A stretch of DNA of 64,000 nucleotides, from the NCBI GenBank assembly GCA_016936575.1, contig JAFGXQ010000208.1, positions 1-64,000 on the forward strand. The letters are read 5' to 3'. The translations under genes and the position numbers were made by a program. The stretch is from Deltaproteobacteria bacterium (GTDB lineage: Bacteria; Myxococcota_A; Polyangia; JAAYKL01). Positions 35,358 through 44,712 of this stretch are shown one piece after another (within the stretch, counting starts at the first letter, position 1; each line of letters opens with the position of its first letter). The notes under the pieces were generated by a model that did no database searches, was not told the DNA's origin, and worked only from the letters and a program-made list of their open reading frames with translations.

Positions 35358-36467
35358 ATGACGAGAACAAAAAGTAAACGAATTTTTATCGGTTTCGGCA
35401 TTTTTATCACCCTTTTGGTCATTGCCGCATATGTCAACCTGGCCCCGGGAATTTCATTTCTGCGAACCTATATGAATCCGCAGGCGCCTCCTGCGCCGAC
35501 GATTCGTCAACTGCGCATTGAATCAGGCACACGTATGATTCCCGCTCGCCTATATGCACCATCGGGATCCCCCAAAGGGACCATTGTATTGATTCACGGG
35601 GTTCACGCTGATGGATACAACGAAAAAAGACTTATGCACTTTACCAATACCTTGGTGGATTTCGGATTCCAGGTTGTTACGCCGGACATCGAAGATCTGC
35701 GAAAGTATCAGATAGTTGAACGTGCAGTGACTGATATTCGACGTTCCGCAAGCTGGGTGCTGAAAAACGGCAAAATCGTAAAAAAGGAAGAGAAGATCGG
35801 GCTATGGGGAATCAGTTTCGCCGGCGGTCTGTGTCTAAGCCTCGCTGGAAGCCCGGAATTCGGGGGGCGCATTGCATCGAGCTTTTCATTCGGCGGTCAT
35901 AGCGATTTGGATGCGACCATCAAATACCTGATGACCGGTAACACCCCTTCTGGAAATCGCCCTCCGCACGTGTACGGGCAAGCGGTGCTGGTGCGTAAAT
36001 ATGCATATCTTCTGGTGCCCAATGAACAAAAGGAAGCGCTACAATCTACGGTGCGATATTATCTTCAGGGCGACTACGATATCGCAAAAAAAATGAGTCG
36101 ATGCCTACCCCCGGAATCTCGACGATATTCACGCCTCATTTTTCAGGGAGATCAAGCCACGCTGGGTCGGCTGCTCCAACGTGCGGTCAGCTCTCCAAAC
36201 AGTCCCGCCAGTCTGTCTGCCATCAGAAATAGTGCGCCCAAGAATGCCGTTTTTCTGCTACATGGAAGCATGGATAATGTCATACCGCCGCATGAGTCTC
36301 AAAAACTGGCAACGTGGGCAGAACACGGCAGCAACAGCGTTCACCTCTTAATTTCACCATTGATTAACCACGTGGAGCTCGAAGAACACAGCGCCGGCAA
36401 TACGTGGATATCATATTTCAAGATCATTCGATTCTGGGCGAATCTGCTGCGCGCAACCGAAAATTAG
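35358..36467 (+). CDS. Membrane-anchored alpha/beta hydrolase
   Basis: 369-residue serine hydrolase with an N-terminal signal-anchor helix (about residues 9-27). Oxyanion motif LIHGVHADG, nucleophile elbow GISFAG (Ser), and a late pair LLHGSMDNVIPP (Asp) and INHVELEE (His) form a plausible triad. Substrate cannot be predicted; many relatives are esterases or thioesterases. It lies 139 bp after pckG, and the next gene is convergent 23 bp away. The ATG at 35358 has no clear Shine-Dalgarno sequence. Confidence 0.7.
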   Translation: MTRTKSKRIFIGFGIFITLLVIAAYVNLAPGISFLRTYMNPQAPPAPTIRQLRIESGTRMIPARLYAPSGSPKGTIVLIHGVHADGYNEKRLMHFTNTLVDFGFQVVTPDIEDLRKYQIVERAVTDIRRSASWVLKNGKIVKKEEKIGLWGISFAGGLCLSLAGSPEFGGRIASSFSFGGHSDLDATIKYLMTGNTPSGNRPPHVYGQAVLVRKYAYLLVPNEQKEALQSTVRYYLQGDYDIAKKMSRCLPPESRRYSRLIFQGDQATLGRLLQRAVSSPNSPASLSAIRNSAPKNAVFLLHGSMDNVIPPHESQKLATWAEHGSNSVHLLISPLINHVELEEHSAGNTWISYFKIIRFWANLLRATEN

Positions 36468-36490
36468 CAACAGCGTTTCTGTGACACCTG

Positions 36491-37123
36491 TTAGTCCACC
36501 GTTCGCAAGACTGCACGACACGGCGCCCCATCCGCGCCGCTCAACTTCACCGGGGCAGCAAACAATTCGTATTGTCCGGCCGGAACATGCGCCAGCACCA
36601 ACCCTTCGAGTAGTGCAACGTTTCCCTCGAGTAGAATTCGGTGCACCGGATTTCCCGGTGGACAGTGGAACGATTCCACAGACAGGTAATCGATACCCAC
36701 CAGGCGTATCCCACGTTGGCATATCCACATCGCGGCATCTTTGCTCAACGAGACAAACGATTTATCAAAAGCATCTGATCTCAACATTCGTTGCGAATTG
36801 TCGGTGCGCAGCAGCAGCCGTTCCACGCCTTCGGGCACCAGGGTCTGCAAATGGCGTGCGGTGATTTCAGACGTATCCGATATTTCCATAACCGCGCACG
36901 GTCCCACAAACAGATCAAGCGACATATCCGCAACACCGATGCCGTCGTCAATGAAATGTTTGGGCGCATCCACATGGGTCCCGGAATGAACCCCCAAGCT
37001 TACCCTGGTCACATTGCATTCATCCCCTCTCGCCATGCTGCAGACGTTGTCAAATGATACATTCGGGTCGCCTGGCCAAACCAACATTCCCGGTTGTAGG
37101 ACCATAGAAATGTCAAAAAGCAT
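36491..37123 (-). CDS. Cyclase-family metal-dependent hydrolase (kynurenine formamidase-like)
   Basis: 210-residue protein of the putative cyclase/KynB fold. The metal-binding signature HSGTHVDAPKHF is complete at residues 46-57, and a conserved Glu/His pair occurs in the SVESFHCPPGNPVHRILL region. Relatives include arylformamidases and isatin hydrolases; no tryptophan-catabolism gene is nearby, so the substrate is open. GGAGGTGAG lies just before the ATG. Convergent with the alpha/beta hydrolase. Confidence 0.78.
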   Translation of the reverse strand: MLFDISMVLQPGMLVWPGDPNVSFDNVCSMARGDECNVTRVSLGVHSGTHVDAPKHFIDDGIGVADMSLDLFVGPCAVMEISDTSEITARHLQTLVPEGVERLLLRTDNSQRMLRSDAFDKSFVSLSKDAAMWICQRGIRLVGIDYLSVESFHCPPGNPVHRILLEGNVALLEGLVLAHVPAGQYELFAAPVKLSGADGAPCRAVLRTVD

Positions 37124-37320
37124 TCACTCACCTCCACCTCCGCAGCTCGTAGTACTAAAATCTATTTTTATTAAGCTGCATTAGACCGATATTGGCCACA
37201 AATTATTCAATAACAAGGGATAAATGATGCCCCCCTTTTTTTTCTTGCCCGCTTTTGTTATGGTCAACGTCGAAATATCACCACATATTCATACTGATGT
37301 GGATGGAGCTTAAGATATAC

Positions 37321-38205
37321 ATGCGCAGAATCGAAACAAACAACCGCTTTATTTCTCGCGTCGGAATCCTTTTTTCTGCGACAGCACTCTCGGCGTTGTT
37401 CCTTTTCAGTGCGCCGCCGCCGGATGCCCAGTGCCGCAAGGCCCGAAAAACCCACGTGGTGAAATCCGGTGATTCAATTGCCAAAATTGCCGATTATTAC
37501 GGGGTTTCGCAGCGCGATTTGCGCGAAATGAACAAATTGAAAAAAGGAAAGCCGTTGCGCATGGGTCAGGAACTGCTCATCCCCAATGTCTTGCGAGTGT
37601 CCGGCAAAAAATACAAAGTCCAAAAAGGCGACACCCTTGCCTCAATTGGCCAAAAATTCAACCGCGCGCCGAAAGATATTGCTCTCGCCAACAAGCTCGA
37701 CCCGAATACAGCGCTCCCGGTGGGACGTGTTTTGGTCATTCCCGACAAAGAAAATGCGGAGCGATATAAACCCAATGACGGCGCCCCCGCTGCCATACAA
37801 TTTTTACGCGTGCGCACCGGGGAACGCGAAAAACTGACGCTGTACAATAAATTCGGCGCGCTGAATAAATCCGCAGTCCAACGGCTCAGCTTTCTGGCAC
37901 GCGATCATAAAACAAATAAAGTCAAACGTCTGAATACACGCTTGATATATCTCATCCAGAAAATGTCAGACCACTTTGACGGCAAGCCGATTGAAATCAT
38001 TTCAGGGTATCGTGCGCAGTCATCGGGAAATGAATCGCAGCACGCATTCGGCCGCGCACTCGATTTTCGGGTTCCCGGAGTCTCAACCAAATCCGTATAT
38101 CAATACTGCCGCCAACTTCCCAGAACCGGCTGCGGCTATTACCCCAACGACGGATTTGTCCATATGGATGCACGAGAAAAGAAAACCTTCTGGGTGAGCA
38201 AATAA
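37321..38205 (+). CDS. Exported LysM protein with DUF882/YcbK-like (M15) C-terminal domain
   Basis: 294 residues. Basic signal peptide (about 1-36), two LysM peptidoglycan-binding repeats (THVVKSGDSIAKIADYYGV and KYKVQKGDTLASIGQKFN), and a C-terminal DUF882/YcbK-type zinc peptidase-like domain. The latter has ISGYRAQSSGNESQHAFGRALDFRV and GYYPNDGFVHMDAREKKTFWV, which keep the His/Asp/His ligands. It probably trims or binds peptidoglycan in the periplasm. The frame is open from 37255; the Met at 37321 gives the shortest signal peptide and follows GGAG at a long spacing, so the start is uncertain (37303 is the alternative). Confidence 0.82.
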   Translation: MRRIETNNRFISRVGILFSATALSALFLFSAPPPDAQCRKARKTHVVKSGDSIAKIADYYGVSQRDLREMNKLKKGKPLRMGQELLIPNVLRVSGKKYKVQKGDTLASIGQKFNRAPKDIALANKLDPNTALPVGRVLVIPDKENAERYKPNDGAPAAIQFLRVRTGEREKLTLYNKFGALNKSAVQRLSFLARDHKTNKVKRLNTRLIYLIQKMSDHFDGKPIEIISGYRAQSSGNESQHAFGRALDFRVPGVSTKSVYQYCRQLPRTGCGYYPNDGFVHMDAREKKTFWVSK

Positions 38206-38291
38206 CACCGAACAATCCAATTTCACAACGTTTGATATTTTCGATTTCTTCAATATTATCAAGTAAATCGGAAGGTTTTCAGCGTTTCTTG

Positions 38292-38319
38292 TTGGTTTGC
38301 GTAAAAAAAATGGTATAAG
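38292..38319 (+). promoter_or_regulatory. Candidate promoter for the Cys-rich protein gene
   Basis: TTGGTT (38292-38297), 16-bp spacer, TATAAG (38314-38319) preceded by TGG as an extended -10. Transcription would begin near 38326, about 45 bp before the ATG at 38370, which has AAGGAG upstream. Confidence 0.45.
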
Positions 38320-38369
38320 ATTCGACTAAATTAACAGGGGGAGCCACGAGAACATAAGGAGCACATTGA

Positions 38370-38882
38370 ATGAACAGTGATAATTCTAGCGGCACGCAGC
38401 GAACCAGAGGCACGGACGGAACCACACTCGACATCGTGGTAGACGACACAAGCACCCTGCCCCACGGATTGGTCCGACTGCGTTCCGGTGTGATTGCCGT
38501 AACTCACGTATATTGTCCGAACGGTCATAACCTGGTGGATGAAAATTCTGATGCGAGATTTAACGGATATCCCGGTATTTCGTTAAAAATAAAAGGGGAA
38601 GAAGAAGAAGGAATCGTAATTGTCAGCCCGATTCACGGTGATGATACGCGCTTCGGCGCCAATGACTTCACCCCCGGCGAAGTCACAACGGTTTGCTGTC
38701 CGGTATGCGATGTGGAGCTGCCGTTGGTTCAGGATTGCGGCTGTACCACTCATTCCAAACTGGTCGGATTATATCTTGACCCGGAATTAGTTGAAGGAAG
38801 CCAAGTGGTTATGTGCAACGCCTGGGGCTGTCTGCGCTCTCGAATCACGGACCGCTTCCAAATCATCTCGAAGCTCGACTGA
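38370..38882 (+). CDS. Cysteine-rich cytoplasmic protein, likely zinc-binding, unknown function
   Basis: 170 residues, no signal peptide or membrane segment. It has a disordered polar N-terminus (1-25) and then a compact domain with cysteines and a His placed like zinc ribbons: CPNGH, CCPVC, CGC-TTH and CNAWGC. Between them, acidic KGEEEEGIVIVSPIHGDD suggests a beta-strand body. I do not recognise the family. It has its own promoter-like site and lies 81 bp before the M50 protease gene. Confidence 0.6.
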   Translation: MNSDNSSGTQRTRGTDGTTLDIVVDDTSTLPHGLVRLRSGVIAVTHVYCPNGHNLVDENSDARFNGYPGISLKIKGEEEEGIVIVSPIHGDDTRFGANDFTPGEVTTVCCPVCDVELPLVQDCGCTTHSKLVGLYLDPELVEGSQVVMCNAWGCLRSRITDRFQIISKLD

Positions 38883-38963
38883 GTTCCCCACTAAAATCCG
38901 TTAACAGCCGTCGTTATTCGTTGTCCCTTTGAACCCTTTCTGGTAGGAAAACTCTTCGATATT

Positions 38964-39611
38964 ATGAATATGGTATACCAAGTAATAATTGTTCTCGTGC
39001 CGATGATTCTCTCCCTCTCCGTGCACGAATTCGCTCACGCCTGGAGTGCATACAAGCTCGGGGACGACACTGCAAAACGACAGGGGCGCTTAACCCTGAA
39101 TCCGCTCGCACACATCGACCCCATCGGAACACTGCTGCTTCCAATTTTATTAACTGTTCAAGGGGGTGGTTTTTTCTTCGGTTGGGCCAAACCCGTCCCG
39201 GTGAATTCCACCAATTTCAGACGCGGCATATCTATGCGCAAGGGAGACATCCTGACGGCGGTGGCCGGTCCGATGTCCAATATCATTATCGCGTTTATCG
39301 CATCCGGGATCATCATCGGTACCGGCACGTTCGGTCTGGCATCTGAAACCAATCCAGCGATGATCCTGGTTTCCAGAATGTTTATGATCAACCTCGCCCT
39401 GGCGGTGTTCAACATACTGCCGGTTCCACCGTTGGACGGACATTATCTGCTGCCCCAGGAACTACAGTCCAAACTGCGTCAGTATCAACTGTTTGTATTT
39501 ATCGCTTTACTCGTTGCAATTAATTTTTTCAGCACCATCATGGCGGTTCCAATCACGATCATCGGCAAAAGTATGGTGTCCTTCTGGGCACTTATTTTCG
39601 GAGGGGCATAA
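38964..39611 (+). CDS. Site-2 protease family zinc metalloprotease (M50)
   Basis: 215-residue polytopic membrane protease. The zinc motif HEFAH is at residues 21-25 in the first helix, and the third ligand motif NILPVPPLDGHYLL is in a later helix. The compact size without PDZ or CBS domains fits the YwhC/YdbP-like group often encoded next to scpA, as here. It may cleave membrane-embedded regulators, but no substrate is known. It is followed by scpA with 1 nt between the stop and the next GTG. Confidence 0.88.
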   Translation: MNMVYQVIIVLVPMILSLSVHEFAHAWSAYKLGDDTAKRQGRLTLNPLAHIDPIGTLLLPILLTVQGGGFFFGWAKPVPVNSTNFRRGISMRKGDILTAVAGPMSNIIIAFIASGIIIGTGTFGLASETNPAMILVSRMFMINLALAVFNILPVPPLDGHYLLPQELQSKLRQYQLFVFIALLVAINFFSTIMAVPITIIGKSMVSFWALIFGGA

Positions 39612-39612
39612 C

Positions 39613-40425
39613 GTGGAACAACAGCAACAATCATTGCTACAGGACGGACGCTACATGGTCTCCCTCGATGTATTCGAAGGGCCGCTGGATCTGCTGCTCC
39701 ACTTGATAAAAAAACACGAGCTCGATATTTTTGATATTCCTATCGCTTTCATCACCCAAAAATACCTTGAGTACCTTGACCTGATGAAAACGTTGAACCT
39801 CAATCTGGCGGCGGAGTATCTGGAGATGGCCGCGCATTTGGCGTACGTTAAATCCAAAATGATGCTGCCGAACCAAGATGACGACAACGAAGACGACGGT
39901 TTGGAAGAAGGACCGGACCCGAGGGAAGAGCTGGTACGTCAGCTTCTCGAATATCAGAAATATAAAACAGCAGCGGATGAACTGGCAGATCGACCCCAAC
40001 ACGGGCGAGATGTATTTATCCGTGACCCCGGCAGATTAAGCAGCGACGAAGACAGAGAACTGGCCAGTCCCGGTCTATTCGCTCTTATGGAAGCGTTGAA
40101 ACAGATATTTGAAAAAGTGGATTATTCTGAGAATAACCCATACAAAAATAATGAAATTCTCATTACTCAAATCTCTTTAACCGCGCGCATTCACGAGTTA
40201 GTCGATATATTGAACGACCGGGAGCGAGTACCCTTTATGGAGTTGTTTGAGGGTCGATACACACGCGGGGACATTATTACCACTTTTCTGGCGATTTTAG
40301 AGATGACCAAACTGAATCTGGCAAAAGTTCACCAAGCCGGACCGAACACCGAAATTCATATTTCGGGACTGGCAGATAAGACTGAGGCGGAACAGGTTCT
40401 GATGGACAATAAACTGGAGGCGTAA
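39613..40425 (+). CDS. scpA: Segregation and condensation protein A
   Basis: Kleisin subunit of the SMC-ScpAB chromosome condensin. 270 residues with the N-terminal SMC-binding block FEGPLDLLLHLIKKHELDIFDIPIAFITQKYLEYL, an acidic middle (DDDNEDDGLEEG), and the C-terminal winged helix that contacts the other SMC head (FMELFEGRYTRGDIITTFLAILEMTKL). The open frame reaches 39493 inside the protease gene, but GTG 39613 has GGAGGGG 7 nt before it and gives the expected start. scpB begins directly at the next base after its stop. Confidence 0.93.
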   Translation: MEQQQQSLLQDGRYMVSLDVFEGPLDLLLHLIKKHELDIFDIPIAFITQKYLEYLDLMKTLNLNLAAEYLEMAAHLAYVKSKMMLPNQDDDNEDDGLEEGPDPREELVRQLLEYQKYKTAADELADRPQHGRDVFIRDPGRLSSDEDRELASPGLFALMEALKQIFEKVDYSENNPYKNNEILITQISLTARIHELVDILNDRERVPFMELFEGRYTRGDIITTFLAILEMTKLNLAKVHQAGPNTEIHISGLADKTEAEQVLMDNKLEA

Positions 40426-41874
40426 ATGAGCGGCGACAACGAAATAAAAGACGCCGTGAACCCCGGCACCGAAACAACCGACGCTGACCCGCAGGCATCT
40501 GAATCGACTTCTTCAGAAAAGAGACTCTCGGCGCGGGAGATATTCAAGGCCGGCCGGACAGAAGAAGATAACCCTCCCATTGAAGACGACCCCGACGACG
40601 AAGAAAACCATCCCGACGACGATTCAGATAACGGTACGAACGAAATTCACGAAATAGAAGCCGGCACGCCTGTGGAAGAATCGGATGCACAATCGGACGT
40701 GGGCGAAAACAACAAGCAGCCGGGAAATCAAAACGAAACGGTTGACTCGTCAGCAGACACCGACGCGGAATCTGACCCGAGTCATGAAACCGATGACAGA
40801 GAAAGCGAAACAGCGAGCACGTCAGATACAATAGACACAGATGCTGAAATGACCGACGTTGATGACGAATCAGACGATACGTCAGATTCGGAATCGACCG
40901 ACGACGACAATATTCTGTTCCTCGATGAAAGTGAAGATGATACACCTGAAGAGATACTGCTTTCCCGCCTGGAGAGCCTTATTTTCATTTATCCGGAACC
41001 AATCACCGTACGGCGTTTGGCAAAACATTTGAGCCTGTCGGGAAAACGGGTTCGCGAGCTCATCGCTGTTTTACAGGAACATTACGCGAATCGGGGAATC
41101 AATCTGAGCGAAATTTCAGGAGGGTTCCAGTTTCATACCAATGCACAGAACGCCGAAGTGATTCGCACGCTCACTAAAGCCAAACCGATGAAAATGAGCC
41201 GTCCCGCATTGGAGACGTTGGCCATTGTTGCCTATAAGCAGCCCTGTACACGCGCTGAAGTCGAAGATGTTCGGCGGGTGGATTGCGGCGGAACGCTGAA
41301 GTTCTTATTTGAAAAAGAACTGATACGGGTTCTCGGACGGAAAGAAGAACCCGGTCGACCGATAATTTATGGTACATCCAGCAAATTCCTCGAAATGTTC
41401 AACCTGAAATCGTTGACAGATCTGCCGTCGCTGCACGAGTACACGGAATTGTGGGATGAACACAAAGAACTCATCGACGAAGACGATGCCGAAGATAACG
41501 GAGAGACCCTTGCCGACACGCCGGAAGCGAGGCAGCAGACTCTGCCGGTTGACGTACCGGGAACAGAATTTCCGGAGGAACCTGCTGAAGGCGCAGAGAC
41601 AAATAAGCCTCACGGGACAGATGACATTTCCGACGATGTAGTTCCGGATGATTTCGAACCGACAAAAATAGACGACGGTGACATCGACACAAACGATGAC
41701 ACCGGTGAAACCGAAGTTCCTGACCAAACAGAAATTTCCGACGACGAGTTCGATGATGATGAGGATTACGTTGATGACGAAGAAACAAGTAGCAACGAGA
41801 ACGAAGACAGCGATGAAACTGAAACCGATACCGACGAAACAGAAGCTGACCCTGACGGCGACGAAGAGGAGTAA
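40426..41874 (+). CDS. scpB: Segregation and condensation protein B with long acidic extensions
   Basis: ScpB bridges the kleisin ScpA in bacterial condensin. The conserved core of two winged helices runs from about residue 178 (LLSRLESLIFIYPEPITVRRLAKHL) to ~345, with METLAIVAYKQPCTRAEVE-type and RRVDCGGTLKFLFEKELIRVLGRK blocks. The core is the normal ~170-190 residues, but the protein is 482 because Asp/Glu/Ser-rich segments flank it on both sides (~175 and ~135 residues). Those tails are likely disordered. Acidic tails occur on ScpB in some lineages, but this size on both ends is notable. It starts immediately at the scpA stop. Confidence 0.92.
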   Translation: MSGDNEIKDAVNPGTETTDADPQASESTSSEKRLSAREIFKAGRTEEDNPPIEDDPDDEENHPDDDSDNGTNEIHEIEAGTPVEESDAQSDVGENNKQPGNQNETVDSSADTDAESDPSHETDDRESETASTSDTIDTDAEMTDVDDESDDTSDSESTDDDNILFLDESEDDTPEEILLSRLESLIFIYPEPITVRRLAKHLSLSGKRVRELIAVLQEHYANRGINLSEISGGFQFHTNAQNAEVIRTLTKAKPMKMSRPALETLAIVAYKQPCTRAEVEDVRRVDCGGTLKFLFEKELIRVLGRKEEPGRPIIYGTSSKFLEMFNLKSLTDLPSLHEYTELWDEHKELIDEDDAEDNGETLADTPEARQQTLPVDVPGTEFPEEPAEGAETNKPHGTDDISDDVVPDDFEPTKIDDGDIDTNDDTGETEVPDQTEISDDEFDDDEDYVDDEETSSNENEDSDETETDTDETEADPDGDEEE

Positions 41875-41877
41875 CCC

Positions 41878-42597
41878 ATGACCAGGCTTCACGTGAATAT
41901 TGACCACATTGCCACCCTTCGACAGGCCCGGGGCGTGAATTATCCCGACCCGGTATTTGGGGTATCTGTAGTGGAAATGGCCGGTGCCCAAGGAATCACC
42001 ATTCACCTTCGCGAAGATCGCCGTCATATTGTGGACCGAGATGTCGCCCTCATTAAACAAACGGTAGGTACAGTTTTAAACCTTGAAATGGCTGCGGCGG
42101 ATGAGATCATCGATATAGCGAAACAAACCAAACCTGATCTCTGCACACTCGTACCGGAAAAACGAGAGGAGCGCACCACTGAAGGCGGACTGGTGGTTGC
42201 CGGTGATTTGGCGAGAATGAAAGCAGTAGTTGCCACGTTGCATGAATCGGGTATACGCGTCAGTCTTTTCATCGATCCGGTCGAGCGAGAAGTCCGCGCG
42301 TCGAAGGAAGTCGGTGCAGACATCATCGAATTGCATACCGGTGACTACTGTGAAGCCGAATCTGCAGAACAACGCGACGTGGAACTCAATAAATTGCGTG
42401 CCGCCGCCACCCTTGGAAAATCGCTGGGACTGAATGTCGCCGCCGGTCACGGACTGCATTACCACAATGTGCGTGCCGTCGCCGACATTCCCGAAGTGGA
42501 AGAACTCAATATCGGGCATTCCATTATCGCGCGCGCCGTATTTGTGGGACTTGAAAAAGCAGTGACGCAAATGCTTGAAGCAATGGGCGAAAAATGA
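41878..42597 (+). CDS. pdxJ: Pyridoxine 5'-phosphate synthase
   Basis: Condenses 1-deoxyxylulose 5-phosphate with 3-amino-2-oxopropyl phosphate in the DXP-dependent vitamin B6 pathway. 239 residues, typical length. Motifs are [16 protein letters not shown] at the start, [32 protein letters not shown] and [19 protein letters not shown] precedes the ATG, 3 nt after scpB. It overlaps acpS by 4 nt; pdxJ-acpS is a classic gene pair. Confidence 0.96.
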   Translation: MTRLHVNIDHIATLRQARGVNYPDPVFGVSVVEMAGAQGITIHLREDRRHIVDRDVALIKQTVGTVLNLEMAAADEIIDIAKQTKPDLCTLVPEKREERTTEGGLVVAGDLARMKAVVATLHESGIRVSLFIDPVEREVRASKEVGADIIELHTGDYCEAESAEQRDVELNKLRAAATLGKSLGLNVAAGHGLHYHNVRAVADIPEVEELNIGHSIIARAVFVGLEKAVTQMLEAMGEK

Positions 42598-42965
42598 TTA
42601 TCGGTGTGGGCATCGATATTTGTCCCATTGACCGAATCGGTGATGTTCTCAAGCGACATGGCGATGCCTTCATGAATCGGGTATACACTCGATCAGAACA
42701 AGATTACGCCGAAGGAAAAATAAAAAACGATCGACTGGCCGCCCGATGGGCTGCAAAGGAAGCAACCATCAAAGCACTTGGTGCCCCGGAAGGTCTCAGC
42801 TGGCAGGACATCGCCATTGAAAACGACGAGTCCGGTGCACCGCGGTTGACTCTGAGCGGCGCAGCCAAAACACATGCCGACACCATCGGCGTTACCCACA
42901 CACTGGTCAGCATGACTCACGCCGGCGGTCAGGCGGTTGCTGTAGTCATTTTGGAAGGACGATAA
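42594..42965 (+). CDS. acpS: Holo-[acyl-carrier-protein] synthase
   Basis: Transfers 4'-phosphopantetheine from CoA to ACP. 123 residues, the usual size. It has the Mg-binding start [14 protein letters not shown] and the [17 protein letters not shown] motif, with [19 protein letters not shown] near the end. ATGA overlap with pdxJ, and 3 nt before nnr. These three genes form a conserved operon order. Confidence 0.95.
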   Translation: MIIGVGIDICPIDRIGDVLKRHGDAFMNRVYTRSEQDYAEGKIKNDRLAARWAAKEATIKALGAPEGLSWQDIAIENDESGAPRLTLSGAAKTHADTIGVTHTLVSMTHAGGQAVAVVILEGR

Positions 42966-42968
42966 CAA

Positions 42969-44528
42969 ATGAGCGAAAAATGGAACGAGCACATCTTTAT
43001 GACCCGCGAACAAATCCGCGCATACGACAGCATTGCAATGAAGGAACTGGAAATCCCCGGTGTGGTGCTGATGGAGAACGCCGGAGTCGGTGCATCGAGA
43101 ATCGCCCTCGATATGTTGAAGGGGCAAAAACGGGTCGCCGTGCTCGCCGGCCCGGGCAATAACGGTGGAGACGGATTTGTGATTGCCCGCCACCTGATAA
43201 ACGCGGGCTGCGATGTGCGCACATATCTGGCAACCGCGCCCAAAGCCATCAAGGGCGATGCCAGAATTAACTATGATGTTCTTCACAAAATGGATGCCAC
43301 CATTATTCCTGCTTCAACCGATAAGCCGAAGGTACTGCCCGACCACCTGAACTGTGACTTAGTTATAGACGCGCTATTGGGCACCGGCGTGAACAAACCG
43401 GTAGAAGGTTACCTGTCGACGATTATCGACCAACTGAACGAAATGAATGTTCCCGTACTGGCGATTGACGTACCCTCCGGGTTGGATGCGGACACAGGTA
43501 TTTCATGGAAAACCACCGTGAATGCCGACGTTACCGCCACGTTCGGTCATATCAAGCAGGGGCTGTTGTTGTATCCCGGTGCGTTCCATGCCGGTCGGAT
43601 ACAAGTTGTTCCCATTGGTGTCCCGGCATCGGTTTCAAAAAAAGCGGGTGTGCAGGGCCATATCGTAACGGAGGCCGAGGTACGAGCCCTTTTCCCGTCC
43701 CGGAAAAAAGACGCGCACAAAGGAACCATGGGCCACCTGGCTATTGTAGCCGGATCTCTTGGAAAATCAGGTGCTGCGGTGATGGCTTCCAAGGCTGCAA
43801 TGCGCGCGGGAACCGGACGGGTTACCATTGCCACCACACAAAACGCCCGTGCAACGATTGAACCCCGCTGCCTGGAGGTAATGGTCGAAACAGTCATAGA
43901 AAAACCGGATGCCGCGCTAACAGACAAAGATGTTAAAAAACTGGCTTCGTTAATCGAAGGGAAAACGGCTTTGGCCCTCGGTCCCGGACTGACCACCGCG
44001 CCGGGGATTTCCGCGTTATCGATGCGTTTGCTGCAAATGCTTGAAATTCCGGCAGTGATTGACGCGGACGGCATCAACATTCTGGCGAAGGATCCATCAG
44101 GGGCGGGACGAATCATGGCACCAATGGTATTCACTCCACACCCCGGCGAAATGGCGCGCCTCACCGGAAAAAGTACTGCGCAGGTACAAAACGACCGTAT
44201 CGAAATCGCACGTCAGACCGCCATGTGGCATAAGGTGACAATAGTTTTAAAAGGTGCACACACCGTCATTGCCTCTCCGGAAGGAAATATCCTTATCAAC
44301 CCAACCGGAAATGAAGGAATGGCGTCAGGAGGTATGGGAGATGTTCTGACCGGCATCATCGGAAGCTATCTTGCACAGGGAATGAAACCGTTTGACGCGG
44401 CAGTTGCGGGTACCTACATCCACGGTCTGTTGGCGGACAGATGCGTCGAGAAAATCGGAAAATCCGGCCTCGTTGCAACCGATTTAGTTGCGGAATTGCC
44501 GTTCCTGCAGAAGGAATGGAATTTATAG
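42969..44528 (+). CDS. nnr: Bifunctional NAD(P)H-hydrate epimerase / ADP-dependent dehydratase
   Basis: Repairs hydrated NADH and NADPH. 519 residues with two domains. The N-terminal YjeF_N epimerase (about 1-215) has LMENAGVGASRIAL, GPGNNGGDGFVIARHL, DALLGTG and DVPSGLDADTG. The C-terminal carbohydrate-kinase-fold dehydratase (about 225-510) has HKGTMGHLAIVAGSLGKSGAA, ALGPGL, DADGIN, FTPHPGEMARL, LKGAHTVIASP and NEGMASGGMGDVLTGIIG. AAGGACGATAACAA precedes the ATG. It closes the pdxJ-acpS-nnr run. Confidence 0.95.
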   Translation: MSEKWNEHIFMTREQIRAYDSIAMKELEIPGVVLMENAGVGASRIALDMLKGQKRVAVLAGPGNNGGDGFVIARHLINAGCDVRTYLATAPKAIKGDARINYDVLHKMDATIIPASTDKPKVLPDHLNCDLVIDALLGTGVNKPVEGYLSTIIDQLNEMNVPVLAIDVPSGLDADTGISWKTTVNADVTATFGHIKQGLLLYPGAFHAGRIQVVPIGVPASVSKKAGVQGHIVTEAEVRALFPSRKKDAHKGTMGHLAIVAGSLGKSGAAVMASKAAMRAGTGRVTIATTQNARATIEPRCLEVMVETVIEKPDAALTDKDVKKLASLIEGKTALALGPGLTTAPGISALSMRLLQMLEIPAVIDADGINILAKDPSGAGRIMAPMVFTPHPGEMARLTGKSTAQVQNDRIEIARQTAMWHKVTIVLKGAHTVIASPEGNILINPTGNEGMASGGMGDVLTGIIGSYLAQGMKPFDAAVAGTYIHGLLADRCVEKIGKSGLVATDLVAELPFLQKEWNL

Positions 44529-44712
44529 TATTTCTGATTTTTATACGGCCAATTATATAACGATTTCTTTACAAAAAGAATTTTATGATTTTTATAGTGC
44601 TGTGCATTTTAATGAAATGCAACGGTATGACACGACGTACGGAGAGGTAGATGTTCGTGCCAATGAAGCTGCCTTGAAAACGAGACGGCGGTGACAACGG
44701 AAGGAGTTGAAG

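Noticed and set aside
44617-44694. 25-codon open frame just before leuA as a possible leucine attenuator leader
   Set aside because: It contains only one leucine codon, no terminator/antiterminator pair is visible after it, and it has no ribosome-binding site.
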